Source: Theocolax elegans
Taxonomy: Eukaryota; Arthropoda; Insecta; Hymenoptera; Cerocephalidae
DNA: 64,000 bases
Assembly: GCA_026168455.1 (NCBI GenBank)
Contig: CM047425.1
Span: forward strand, 24,072,648-24,136,647
Direction of reading: 5' to 3'
Shown here one piece after another: positions 40,211-51,489 of this stretch. How positions within the stretch are numbered: the stretch's first letter is position 1; every line of letters begins with the position of its first letter. The notes under the pieces are model-generated. The model had not been told where the DNA came from. It was given only the letters and a program-made list of their open reading frames with translations, and ran no database searches. The position numbers were made by a program, and so were the translations under genes.

Positions 40211-40248
40211 TATAAAAACTGTTGTGTCTTTGACGATAAGTGGTCAGT
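40211..40248 (+). promoter_or_regulatory. Core promoter of the His-rich RR-2 cuticle gene
   Basis: TATAAAA at 40211-40217 and initiator TCAGT at 40244-40248, with its A 35 bp from the TATA start. The inferred 5' UTR is about 32 nt. Confidence 0.55.
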
Positions 40249-40277
40249 CGATACTTTTATCACGAGCCGAACACACA

Positions 40278-43200
40278 ATGGACACGGTAACTCATTTCAT
40301 CTTACATATTAAATAAATTAATATTATAATTACAAATATTTTGCGCGTGCGTATATATCGATCGTCATCTCATTTTATTATTTATCAAATGTAATGAGGT
40401 AAGTTTTACATACACCCGAAGTTCACAGTGCGCTGGTAATGTATTCATTCGCTTCTTTTAAAAATCCATAGCTAAGAAGGTGGCACATCTGAATTTTACC
40501 GAGCTCTAGCATTTATTTAACAAATTGCACTACTTTATGCAAAGCCCAAATATAGAAGCACCAGATAATTGAATAATTTATCAATCTGCAAAGTTACAAC
40601 TGGAACTTTAAAATATGTAGTATAAGTGGGAAAATTTATAAACTCGCGCGTAACGTGGTGCCAAAGTCAATTTTTATCCTACGTACCTAATCAATCGAGT
40701 TGAATAAATAATTTGAATATAATATATAGTAATATAATAATATGATATTAAAAAAGTACGAGAATCTCTGCACAATATTTTAGGCTAAAATACAATCGCG
40801 TTTTTGAGAAATATCTTTTGAAAGTGATGTTACATCCAGTTCATGCTTTTGGTTAGGGATTATCGAAAATTCGATAGAATTTTAGTCTAAAATTTTGTAC
40901 CGAAATTGTCAATCGATTGTAAAATTATGATTATATAATTAAATTCTTTGTTTAGCTCAGTTGATAAGGTAGGGAGGATTAAATTTGACTTTAGCATCCC
41001 TTTCATAAGCAACTTTCCAGTGTGAGTTACTATTTAATCACTTATACTCCTTGTATATATGGGTTATCCATAAGAAAACGTAAATTGTTCGATAAACATT
41101 ATTTAATCCTCTTAATTTTCTGGAACCACGTCGTGTCAAAATTGTGAATTCGTTAATTCATATATTCAGGTCTGAATGATATTTCTTGTACTTTATAATT
41201 TAGTCAACAACGGGAAGAAAAAGATTGTACGCTTGTTCGGGATCTTTTCTGCCCCGTTATAATGACCATACGTATTATTCATCTTTTTGTCATTGTTCTG
41301 CAGTCTGTAGGATGATTAGTGAACTATACTTCATCAATCGATCGAAAGATATTCTTTCTGCGTTGCACCCCTCTGGATTGAGTATAAAAACGAATATTTA
41401 AAACCGGTTAATGCTAAATATATATATACTATACATTGATTTTTAATAAATTAAAGTTTGTAATAACTTTTCGGTTTAATTTGAAAGATATAATAGACAA
41501 AAGCGCGTTATACAGAACTGCTGTTTTAAAAAAAGAGGTGATACACACGGTATAATAAATTGCTACATTATCAAAATTGAAGAATCGAAATTTATATATA
41601 TTTTTTTCATTCTCGTATACAATCTCACGCGATAATCTGTTTAAAGCGCTTTTTATTCAAAAAATAGTAGTCTGTTCATAGGATTGCTTGCAATTTATTT
41701 ATATTAATATTAATATAGATGAACTAATATTTTAAGGTAGTTCGTTCCAAAGATATAAACTTTGTTTAAAAAAATGTTTTTTTTTTATTTCCATTTATTA
41801 TCTGGCAGTATATTCAAAGTTAAAATAAAAACAAAATAAAACATTATGATGCTACAAACGCTGATACTGTGCTTTAGTCAAAATAATCACTTAAAATAAT
41901 GAATTTATTTTCAATTTATTCGATTTTGATAAGTAAGAACTCATTTTACTCTTAAAACGTGTATTTACAGGTTCACGAAATTCAATGTTTTAAATATTGC
42001 TTTTGAACAAACGTACTGACCGATACTATCATACAATAATTAAAACTAAATAACAACTCTTTTAAGCTGTGTCAATACCTAGGAAAAGAATTCCTTTAAG
42101 AAAATTTAATGGTTTATTTAAAACTTGCAGAATCTCGTATTTTACTTTAATATGGAAAACTATCTCATAAAATCGATGTTTCAAGTATACTAATGTCAAA
42201 ATACTGACACGAGGTGCAAATCCGGAAAGTAATATATTTTGCAGCACAATTGTGTAACAATTCCTCGAGTGTTGCCTTATTTAATAAAGAGATAAACAAA
42301 TAAACCCTTTGTTCTCCTGAATGGAGTTACCGAAAACCAATTATTAGAGTCCCTGTGGATATGTGTTCGAAAACTAGAAATTCTGCTTCCTCCAAAAAAT
42401 AGTACTGTAGAAAACGTCAAATAACGAACTCGATATACTCATATAACGTTTTGAGTAATTTGGAAATATTTTATATTTCTCCTGAAAAATTGCTATTGTG
42501 AATTTAGTGAGCGTATTATTCTCTAACTTCAGTTATGATGATCTCATTTCTCTTAATTCTAGTTGCAACGATGTAGCTGAAAATAAAATATGTTTAACTT
42601 TATTTTTTTTTAATATAAAATACTATTTTTGTGGCAAAATATAGTTGTAAATGTTTCGATTTGACTCATTTGATTTTATATATAGCTGTACGATTCCAAA
42701 TGAGATCAAAAAGGTTTAAATAAAAAAATTTGACTTAATAATAGCGTACGTATTAAAGTATCTAAAGCTTTTTTTGACATTGTAATCATAGAAATTGTAA
42801 AATCTATACAATCTTGTTCTCAATTTTCTTTCAAAGTTTAGATCAGATGCAGTTTACGTGTTATTTCTAACGAGCTATAAACTATTAAATTGATTATATA
42901 TTCTTCTCGTCATCTCTTAAATGCATCATCTAAACCAGAATTTTGACATGATTTGATTGTATATAGGATCAAGAGAATTAGATAATATTTATTGTAGAAT
43001 TGTATATATTCACACATACATACGTACACATATTGTAAAGCAAAAGGTTCGGAGCGACGAAAAATGGACCGCGCGTCGCGAGTTGCGGGTTTCGTGCTCG
43101 ATTCACCGGGTTATCGTCTAGGACACGGTGTATCGGTTGCGTTTGTCTTCATTTCTTATAGGTCACTTGACTCCTACTGATACATCGAACTCGTGCTGCG

Positions 43201-46200
43201 GTAACCCTGACAATACATATATATATAAAACCTAAAAAATATGTGATAATATCGTTTGAAATTATTGCTACGATGGGTAATAAGGATACGCCGAACTCAA
43301 ATTACAAGAATTTACACTGTTTAACCCAAAATTATGTTTAACATATTAAATTAAAAATCAATGATGAGTGTAGTTTTTTCATACCAACATCTATATATAA
43401 TATTTAATACCATAAAAATCACATCAATAAATAAGTCTTAAAATAAAATCATAAATATAATTAAATATATAATCTCTATTGTAATTAGATACTTATTGCT
43501 ATTCTATTCATCTTCAAAGTCTTTTTCATATATTCCTTGAAACAAGTTCGATTTTACTATCATAATATTAACGTATATGAAATGCGTAAAATGACTATTA
43601 AAAAAAATTATTCTTTCAATAAAATTTAATAAATAATACTTGTTTTAATAATTAATAAATTAATACTCTTTTAATAATTCACATTGATTTACTTGAATCA
43701 TCTAAGAATCAAACTCAAAAGGATTTTCCATAAAAACTTGTCCTTTATGTCAAGGATTTTCAAGGTTGGACATGTCATTAACATTTATTGATTACAAATT
43801 TTCGACCTGATCGTAATAACTTTTTCAACGGGTAGTTTTCCTACTTGGTAATTTGATATAGATTAGCTTGGCATTTCCAATTCTTAAAACATGCTTGTAA
43901 TTTGCGCAAAAGCATTTTAGTGACATGTATAAGCAGCATTATACAAACAAGATAATTATAGAATAAATATGTGATGCTTTCTAAAAATTCTCTTCTACGA
44001 TACGAACATTTTTTAAATAAACATATATTAAATTAATATAAGCAATAATTTTTACGTAGACGTTAAGATTTCATTTCATACGGAGAAAAAATGAAATGCA
44101 AAGAAAAAAAATCTAAATATCGAGAGGTTACATACGAAATACAAGACTGTTTTTGTTCCGTTGCCGTAAAGCAATTTTCTATTTCTGCAATACGTTGTTC
44201 TCACATATACGAGTAAATGCACGCAGAGTCATAGACGACTTTGTAAATAGAGAAAAATAACGTGGGTGACATAAAATATACGAAAAGTGTACCCTCTTTC
44301 ATATATATACATATATAAAGTAATGTTTCCAAAGGCAATGAGTTATTCTTTACGAGTGCAATAAAAATGCCTGTATACCAATTCGTTACGGAGCGGCGTG
44401 TAAATATCTGAGGGAATGAAATACACTTGAGAGATATCTCTTTCTCTCGGTCTCTGTCTACACGTATACACGCTTATCTCTCGCGGATTAAAAAGTTTCG
44501 GTAAACTGTTTACCCAACAATTAAATTCCTCTTTCCTCTCCCCCCCAAAACGAGTATTATGTACCTGCTTCGTTCGTTTTATAATAACAAATACATTATT
44601 TCGGGAGACATAAATCAATAGTTTACTTATTAATTTTCTTCCAACAGTGTAATATCGGATTATTTTTTCTTCTTCCTCAGGTATTCGTCATCTGTCTCGT
44701 TATTCTCTGCTTGGGTATCCAGACCAACGCTGATGAAGGTTTAATACGTTTATTCTTATTTTACTTATACCTAGTTACGTCCGATCTACTTTATATATCC
44801 TCTATGTATATATTTCATCTTTTACAATATTATAATTTCCTTTTGTCATTTTTAATTAAATATTGTCATTTTACATTAACGACATTTTAATAATTCCTGG
44901 TTTTTAAATAACGAAATAGTCTAGCTACTACGATTATCTAAATTAAGTACATTATAGTTGGACCTTTAGTACAATTTAGTTGAATGGCATATATATAGAA
45001 CACACATAAACAAAAACAATATTAATATCAATATTAATGTACATGTTTTATTGGCAGAACGAAGCTACCACGGACACCACAAGGCTCACTCTTTTCAACA
45101 TTTTTACGGTCCTGTGCATGGTCACCACCACGAAGTTCATTGGTACGACAAACATGGTCATAAGTACCACGATTATAAAGCACATCCTAAATACAAGTTC
45201 ATATATGGTGTCGATGATCATCACACTCATGATTTTCATGGTCAAAAAGAATATCGAGACGGTTAGTATCATCCTACAACGATTACTTTTATCATCCGTG
45301 TAATATGAAGGGGCTGGGTTTTAAATGATTACCAAAAAATTTCAATACTAACTTAAATAAATACAATGTCGACTTATCTATCAAGAAAATTGGAAAAGAA
45401 TGGAATCCGTTCGTTTCTTGTGTGCTTTTTTATTACGAAGTCCTACGATCTCCTCTTTGTCTAATTTTTTCTTCGTGACATGATTCGACGTCTCGGAGCT
45501 TTCAAGCTTTTATATGTAGCTCTGCGTAAATGCAGTTTCCAGGTATATCTTTAATTTTGAACTTGTAGTTCTAGTGACAATTGGATAATTTATTCGATGT
45601 CACCATCGGCATTTATCAGTCGGAAATAATCAGCTTTCGAAAATTGTTCAGATTCTTTGCCAACGAAAATACGCATTCGAACTCTCTTTGGATAACTTAG
45701 AGTTTTTCCGTCACAGCACGGTATTTTCGAACACCAACATTCTCCAATTTTCCGGATACAGCACCGTATAAGCATGCCTTGCCATACAAAACTTGAATTA
45801 CAGTATGAATAATTAACTAAATTATTATTATCTTTTCCAATTCCTTTTGCAATAAATTGTTGAACAATTTTTTTTGTAAATTATAAGGAACTATTGCGTT
45901 ATCATATTCTTTCGAACAATAATAAATTAATTACTTATCGTACATTATAATTATCAACACTTTTATATTTCAAATTACTGCTTATATTTAATATCGACAT
46001 CAAACTAACCACTTTGTTCGATAAACTTTTGTAGAATCGAAATCTAAAACTAGTAATCAGAGCAGTTCTTATAACTATTATTTATATCAATGTTAACATT
46101 ACACATAATTCAATAAATTTGCATTACGTACGACAATACATTAGAATATTAACTGCAATATTCTTTTAACTGGAATTATAAAAAATAAATATTATTGACG

Positions 46201-49200
46201 AAAGTTAAAATAGGTACTATTAATGAAAATGAGTTAAACCAATCTAATCCGTAATAATCTATAATAAACATATTTATTAATTATCGGAAATTTTCCCAAT
46301 AAACGATGCGCGCTGGTTATCGATGTAAAAATTATTGTTAATATTTCTCGTTACTTGTTCACCTTTTTAAATATATTTTGATGAAATGAATTATATCTAC
46401 TGACATAACATTAGTTGGAAAAAACGCACGGGTGTATGTGAATGGTGGATGTGTGTGTGTCTGCGTGTACTCTTTTATTCTCACGAATATTTTTGTTACC
46501 GCTTAATGAACTTTATTTTAACTCACACTAGGACGAACTACATTAATCTAGTGAAAAAGGATAAAGTTAAATACGTGTGAAAAGAAGCTAGATAAAGTGA
46601 GAGAATTTATCAGGAATTAATTGCTGCCTTGAAGGCTACACCAACAAAAGCAATAAAAGTTTCCATTAGAATTGAACCGTTCTTTGAGTTTTGCGTAATC
46701 TATTTTACGGTCAAAAAATTCTGATTAAAAGAATCGATAAAATACGATTAAAATAATTAAATGAAATCGGTGAACAACGTTACCTTTTTTTATTATACTA
46801 TATTATATTATTATATTATTATTAAAAATAGTGTTCAATGGTTCGACGCAGATAAACAAAGTGCTCGGACAGTTTATATAGATCCTTTCTCGAACTTGTT
46901 TCGCGTTATTGTCACATCGCACTCGTCCTAGTCATAACCACTATCCCGCTTCCATGAATCATATTTGACCTCGTTTCACTCGCTCTGTTTAAAAAAATAG
47001 AGTTCGGTATAACGGAGCGCAATACGTGATTCTCGATTGTCCGGTTTAAATGTTTAACATTATTATACTATTAATTTGACATTTGGATACTGCTATACGA
47101 TAAATCGATTGTCCGAGGAAAGTAAGGATAAAAAGATTGCACGACCTTAACATCGCTTTCTTTCTATCATTGATTGAACGATAGTTTTTGATAGGACGTA
47201 TGGAAATACGATTTTGCAAATATTTTTTCACTTGGATTCGTAATGTTTTCGTTGACGTATACTACTTATCGCTTAAAAGTTTTGATTAATAAAGTAAAAA
47301 TCGAGCTAGCTTTGAAGTTTAATAATTTTGGTCCAAACAATGTTATATAAACATATTATAGATTATTAGAAAGCTGATTCAAAAAGCTTTCGATTGGCCT
47401 GTATTTAAAGTCTAATTACGCATTTCGACAAATTTAAAACCAAACCGTGTTAAAATTAAAAATCACGTTAAAAATATTTGTACCTGACAAGAACATGGGT
47501 ATGCATAAAATTTCATATAATGAAAATTAATGCTTTTTTAAAGAGCGATCGATTTAGTTTAAATATTATCTAGTATTATATTTAAAGAAGTTACGAAAGT
47601 TTTTACGCACATAGACATTGATATAACAATATATATATTTACTATAGTCAACCCAAATTTTTTAGCAGTAGTGATGCACAAAGAAATTTAAAGATGCTGA
47701 CAAAAATAAAATATTAATAAACAATACAATTTTAGCTAAATAAAAGAGTATTTATTTTTAAAATTGTTATACAGTAGAAAATTATTACTTAAAAATAGTC
47801 TAGTTTGTTAGCCTATGGTCAATAAATATCTAAGTAATTTGTATCAAATTCGATTTTTTATATATTTTTATCTCTACAAATTGCCGACGTTTACGAGATA
47901 AAATTTTTTTGGCTATTAAATTGAAGCCCGAAACGGGGCGCATTTTTTATTTAGATTTAAGATACAGATTCGATTTTTCCTCGCTCAAGATTAAGATTTA
48001 TGGATTGTTCAACAAATTACCAAGAATGATGAAAACGGAGTTGCATCAAATAGGCGGATAATGAATAAATTTTCAAATTATTTGACTCTATTTTGCGAAG
48101 AACAATAACGTAGATATACCATTTACCACCTAACGCAATAAATTAAAAATTTTCATCGTTATAATCAGGAAAGTTTAAAATTGCAATGCATTAAACGTAC
48201 TAAATATATACTTAAACTTTCATTGATAACAGACGCATTATAGCGGAATTATTTCGTTCTTAAATTAATTAGGTGTAGATTATATCGTACCCGAAAGTAT
48301 AATGTTTTTTCTTTTGCTGTTAAAATCAATTAAACTGGTGTTTTATAAAAAATTATCCGTAAGCATTAATTGGAAAGTTTCGAGCAAGATTTCTTTAGTT
48401 TCGTTAATTATTTTGGTCATTGATTATACTTGATTTAAAGTACGTGTACTTCTTTTTGCTCGATACCATTAACTTAATCCTATGAAAAACCTTGGAAATC
48501 TCTTAGTTAATGTCTACCGTAAAATTGTATTTAGCCATGATATATAAGGTATATTACTCCTATCTACACCTATTTCCTACACCTTTTATTTATTCATTCC
48601 ATTTGTGTTTTTTTTCCTTTTCTCCCTTTCAGCACCGGCTGGGTTTTACCTACGCGGTATATCGAGCTCGTAGATAAGAGAAAACCAGTGATCAAAAATC
48701 CGTGCGATAAATGCCAGTAAAAGGAACCCGTCCGAGACGGATGGTGTATTTGAACGTCTGGGTCACATTGCGTAGGGTCAAATTCACAACTGAACTTTCA
48801 CACCTCGTCCCTTCAACCGCTGAAATGTAAAAGGAATACCTAGCCGAGTAGTAACCGTAATTAACTTTCGCGGTTGGTCTAGATGCGTCTCCACCGTATC
48901 GCTCCCGTGTTGCTAATTGCCTTTATTTTATATGATTACATACCTATATTATAGAATAATCGTATTAAAAAAATTGCATCTCTTTAAATTATCGCAATTC
49001 ATCGTAGCAGTAATTCATGGGTGCACTTTTCGCAAGATTGTAAATATATTTATTATAACAATTATTATCAATTCACAATATTTCTGTTAATTTGATAATA
49101 TTATAGGCTGGGATTTATAGTTGATCAGATATAAGACGATAAGACTGTTCTTATTGTTTAACTTTTTAATTTTTAATAATTTTATAGGTACAAGGAACAA

Positions 49201-49881
49201 TAATGAATAAACAAATCAATTCTACGTATTTAGACTAAGCTAAAGTAACATTTTTCCAAAATAGAGTAAAACTGTAGGTATATAGGATAGATGTCGAATC
49301 AAAGTTGAAGCGTACACAGTTATTTTCATCGTGCGCTCACGGTAATTTGAACCGTATAACAACCATGTTTGTTAAGTCGTTTTAACAAGATTAAATATTT
49401 AAAAATAATTTTTTTTCTTTTTCATCAATATAATATCATAGCGCTCTAGTCGCGAAAGAAGAAGCCTGGCTATAGTATTTTCTAGGTAGTTATTTTGAAA
49501 AATAGTATTCTATAATCAATATCTGTGTTTTATTTTCGACTATATCTTCATAGATTTCAATATTAATAATTGGAAGATAAAACATATTTTTACATTTTCC
49601 AATATTTTATTTTAATTTCTAATTATATTTCTAAATTATATCTTTACTTATTCCACATAACATATTTTTTATAAAAAGTGATTTTGCATAATTGAACATT
49701 ATGTAATTAATTTATATAATTTTTAATTATTGTAGGCAAAGAATTGCACGGAGAATATCAGCTTCACGAGCCTGGTGGCAATATAAGGACAGTTAAATAT
49801 TACTCCGATCCTCATGGAGGATTTTTTGCGGAAGTACATAATCATGGTGGAAATGATCACTCAGGCTATGGTCGCCGCTAA
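40278..49881 (+). CDS. His-rich cuticular protein with Rebers-Riddiford (RR-2 type) domain
   Basis: Four coding exons, join(40278..40286, 44681..44738, 45058..45261, 49736..49881), 138 residues. Exons 2-4 are firm; exon 1 (ATG GAC ACG, donor GTAACT) is the best candidate because it is phase 0 and follows a TATA box and initiator. The signal peptide reads MDTVFVICLVILCLGIQTNA. Residues 24-65 are His-rich (GHHHEVHWYDKHGHKYH). Residues 66-126 match the extended RR consensus: AHPKYKFIYGV, a Q-E-RDG core, GEYQLHEPGG, RTVKYYSDPHGGF. RR domains bind chitin. The usual TGDxK is replaced by THDFHG. Introns 2 and 3 are phase 1, the latter just after RDG. The intron 2 donor is the unusual GTTTAA. His-rich RR-2 proteins are linked to hard cuticle; that role is inferred. 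Confidence 0.85.
40290..44670. other. First intron of the RR-2 gene with one CpG block and a MITE relic
   Basis: About 4.4 kb. A CpG-rich block at 43030-43200 stands out; it carries a 38-codon plus-strand frame (43064-43180) but no promoter or splice evidence, so an intronic enhancer is the simplest reading. A relic of the TTAA element family lies at 43282-43338 (AAGGATACGCCGAACTCAAA). A smaller GC-richer patch at 44380-44530 lies just before exon 2. Confidence 0.35.
45590..45775 (-). CDS. Cys-rich small ORF or terminal exon inside the RR-2 gene intron
   Basis: Minus-strand frame of 61 codons from ATG at 45775, open for about 20 codons further upstream. It begins MLIRCCIRKIGECWCSKIPC with six Cys in a CC-x6-C-x-C-x4-CC pattern, then a Lys/Arg-rich part and FSKADYFRLINADGD before the stop. 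The TAA is part of an AATAAA (45594-45589). No signal peptide is seen. It lies antisense in intron 3 of the cuticle gene. It could be a nested gene, a last exon or a decayed copy; the family is not recognised. Confidence 0.25.
   Translation of the reverse strand: MLIRCCIRKIGECWCSKIPCCDGKTLSYPKRVRMRIFVGKESEQFSKADYFRLINADGDIE
45800..48600. other. Intron 3 of the RR-2 gene, mostly featureless
   Basis: AT-rich, with a slightly GC-richer patch at 46840-47050 that may be a control element. No exon can be supported here. Confidence 0.35.
48633..48720 (+). CDS. Candidate terminal coding exon within intron 3 of the RR-2 gene
   Basis: A very strong acceptor (pyrimidine run from about 48610 ending CCCTTTCAG at 48632) is followed by a GC-rich block to about 48910. 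Read after a phase-2 exon, it gives 28 codons, TGWVLPTRYIELVDKRKPVI then KNPCDKCQ, with TAA at 48718-48720. Read after the phase-1 exon 3 of the cuticle gene, it instead gives a 13-codon tail, APAGFYLRGISSS, and a stop. The first reading looks far more like conserved protein and would belong to another, overlapping gene. The second would make a truncated RR protein. Not resolved. Confidence 0.33.
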
Positions 49882-49933
49882 AACAATAAACTTCTGAATT
49901 AAACGTATTAATATTGTAATTTTAAAGCGATGC

Positions 49934-49939
49934 AATAAA
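49934..49939 (+). terminator. Poly(A) signal of the RR-2 gene
   Basis: AATAAA 53 nt after the stop. An earlier AATAAA at 49885-49890 lies only 4 nt past the stop and seems too close to be the main one. Confidence 0.5.
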
Positions 49940-49944
49940 TGTAA

Positions 49945-51060
49945 TATGATTAAATTATTTAATTCATTGATTCCAAAGCTATAATTTATAGTTTCCCGCC
50001 TTGTTATGAATAAAATAAATAATTATCTATTTTTTTCAATCATTATACCTAATCTGTGCCAAACAAAGCTGTTTTTTTCATTGATATTTCAAAATTTTTT
50101 AAGATAGTTCAATAGGAATTTCAAATCAGTTGTAAACGATTAAATAATAATGCTGATTTAAAGTTTTAATTTATTATTCAAGTTGTTCGATGAATTGATA
50201 TTATTATTCGTTAATTTGCATTTTTTGAGATTTTGATATTCATGTAAGCAAACATTTCCTAATGGTCGAGTGAAAATCCAGCTTGAACATACTTGGCACC
50301 CCTCTTGCAACAAAATATTTATTTAATTAACTTGGCTAAAACTGGTAATAAGATTACATACTACGTGAGTATTCATAAGAGGAAGTAAGCGCGAGTATAC
50401 CTTAAGTGCATAGTACTCTAACTATATTACAGTTTTAAAATAACACAAACTCTAACCCAATTCTTAACATTTCATCCTAACTTATAACAGATTAGAAAGC
50501 AATACTTACAGTTTATTTCATATTTAAGTCAAAACCCTAGGGTTTTTATTGATGTAACGACAAATGTATACAATATATCAAAACAGACTAATTGCAGCTT
50601 CAACCTTTTAAGATTGATTTTTACCAAAGGAATAATATGTTCAGTTAGCTGCCACGATCGCCTTTATTATTAACCTATTAAGTACTATTTGTATAAATTT
50701 TCTGAGTAACAAAAATTCAGTACAAAACACGTGTAGTTATTTCCAACAGCCCTCTAAGCTAACAGCGAGCAGCGTCCAAGCGTAACATTTTAACAGGCTG
50801 TCGATTGGCGTGACAAGAAATGCATAGGTCACTACGCAACTTATGCAATGAAACTATGTAAATTCTGTATAATTTATAAGTCTAGTAAAAAGTATCAGCT
50901 GTAAATGCATTTATTATTATGCACATTCTTTAAAAATTTGCTTCTCGAGCTTATTTGTGTTTACAAGGTTTATCTAAAATTGCTGCTATATATCTGAAGG
51001 TCTCTTCTCAAGATCACAAGGGGGTATTGCGCGTTGTTAGCTTTTTTTTCATTCGCCATG
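49945..51060. other. Intergenic DNA, GC rising toward the right
   Basis: AT-rich to about 50730. CpG-richer patches at 50740-50850 and 51000-51060 lead into the small-ORF pair and could be its promoter region. No clear TATA box. Confidence 0.3.
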
Positions 51061-51130
51061 TTGTTTTTTCTACCACCCGTATCACGTTGAAGGTAAAAGT
51101 CGTTTTCCACGAATTTCGGAATAATTGACT

Positions 51131-51301
51131 ATGAGAAAGAAAGGTATAGGTTGCGAACAACCGAATCTAACCGCAGGGTTCATAAATGGACTAAAACCAG
51201 AAAAGAAAGGCGAGGTCTCGTATCAGGACAACGTTCGGTTGGTTGTAATTCAACACTCTTACGACGGGAACACCCTGATTTCGTTTAGAAATGGCTGGTA
51301 A
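51131..51301 (+). CDS. Small ORF A (56 residues) of an overlapping pair
   Basis: ATG at 51131, TAA at 51299-51301. The product starts MRKKGIGCEQPNLTAGFING and continues with KGEVSYQDNVRLVVIQHSYD; it is polar with no signal peptide or membrane segment. It sits in a GC-richer block (about 51000-51480) within AT-rich DNA. Its last 11 bases (ATGGCTGGTAA) contain the start of the next ORF, which is in the +1 frame relative to this one. It may be the first cistron of a two-ORF message, part of one frame-disrupted gene, or chance. No family is recognised. Confidence 0.3.
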   Translation: MRKKGIGCEQPNLTAGFINGLKPEKKGEVSYQDNVRLVVIQHSYDGNTLISFRNGW

Positions 51302-51464
51302 TATAGCTCTTTGGATTCGAGCCAATGTTCAAGGTCACACGGGCGCAAGAGTTCCTGCTTATCTAACGCAGACGATTGCCATTCCCACGGAAGAAGACGT
51401 TACTATACTTAAAGATATATTAGAATGTTTATCCGACATAAAAAAAATCTTATCTGATGAATAA
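51291..51464 (+). CDS. Small ORF B (57 residues) with amphipathic C-terminal helix
   Basis: ATG at 51291, in-frame TGA five codons upstream, TAA at 51462-51464. The product starts MAGNIALWIRANVQGHTGAR. It ends in an acidic/basic segment where hydrophobic residues fall at 39/40, 43/44, 47, 50 and 53/54, as in an amphipathic or coiled-coil helix. That spacing is hard to expect from noncoding DNA. AATAAA at 51460-51465 overlaps the stop and a GT-rich stretch follows, so the transcript could end by about 51490. It overlaps ORF A by 11 nt. Function unknown. Confidence 0.4.
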   Translation: MAGNIALWIRANVQGHTGARVPAYLTQTIAIPTEEDVTILKDILECLSDIKKILSDE

Positions 51465-51489
51465 AACATCCAACTAACAGGCTACAAGG

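Noticed and set aside
40955..40980. tRNA-like A box (TAGCTCAGTTGATAAGG)
   Set aside because: No B box within the needed distance and no acceptor stem pairing.
44343..44618. 91-codon minus-strand frame before exon 2 of the RR-2 gene
   Set aside because: It lies in a slightly GC-richer intron patch, with no start context or splice signals.
45037..45303. 88-codon plus frame and 74-codon minus frame over the cuticle exon
   Set aside because: Shadows of exon 3 of the RR-2 gene, which matches the domain in its own frame.
51310..51322. Minus-strand B-box-like GGCTCGAATCC
   Set aside because: No A box or cloverleaf upstream; it lies inside small ORF B.
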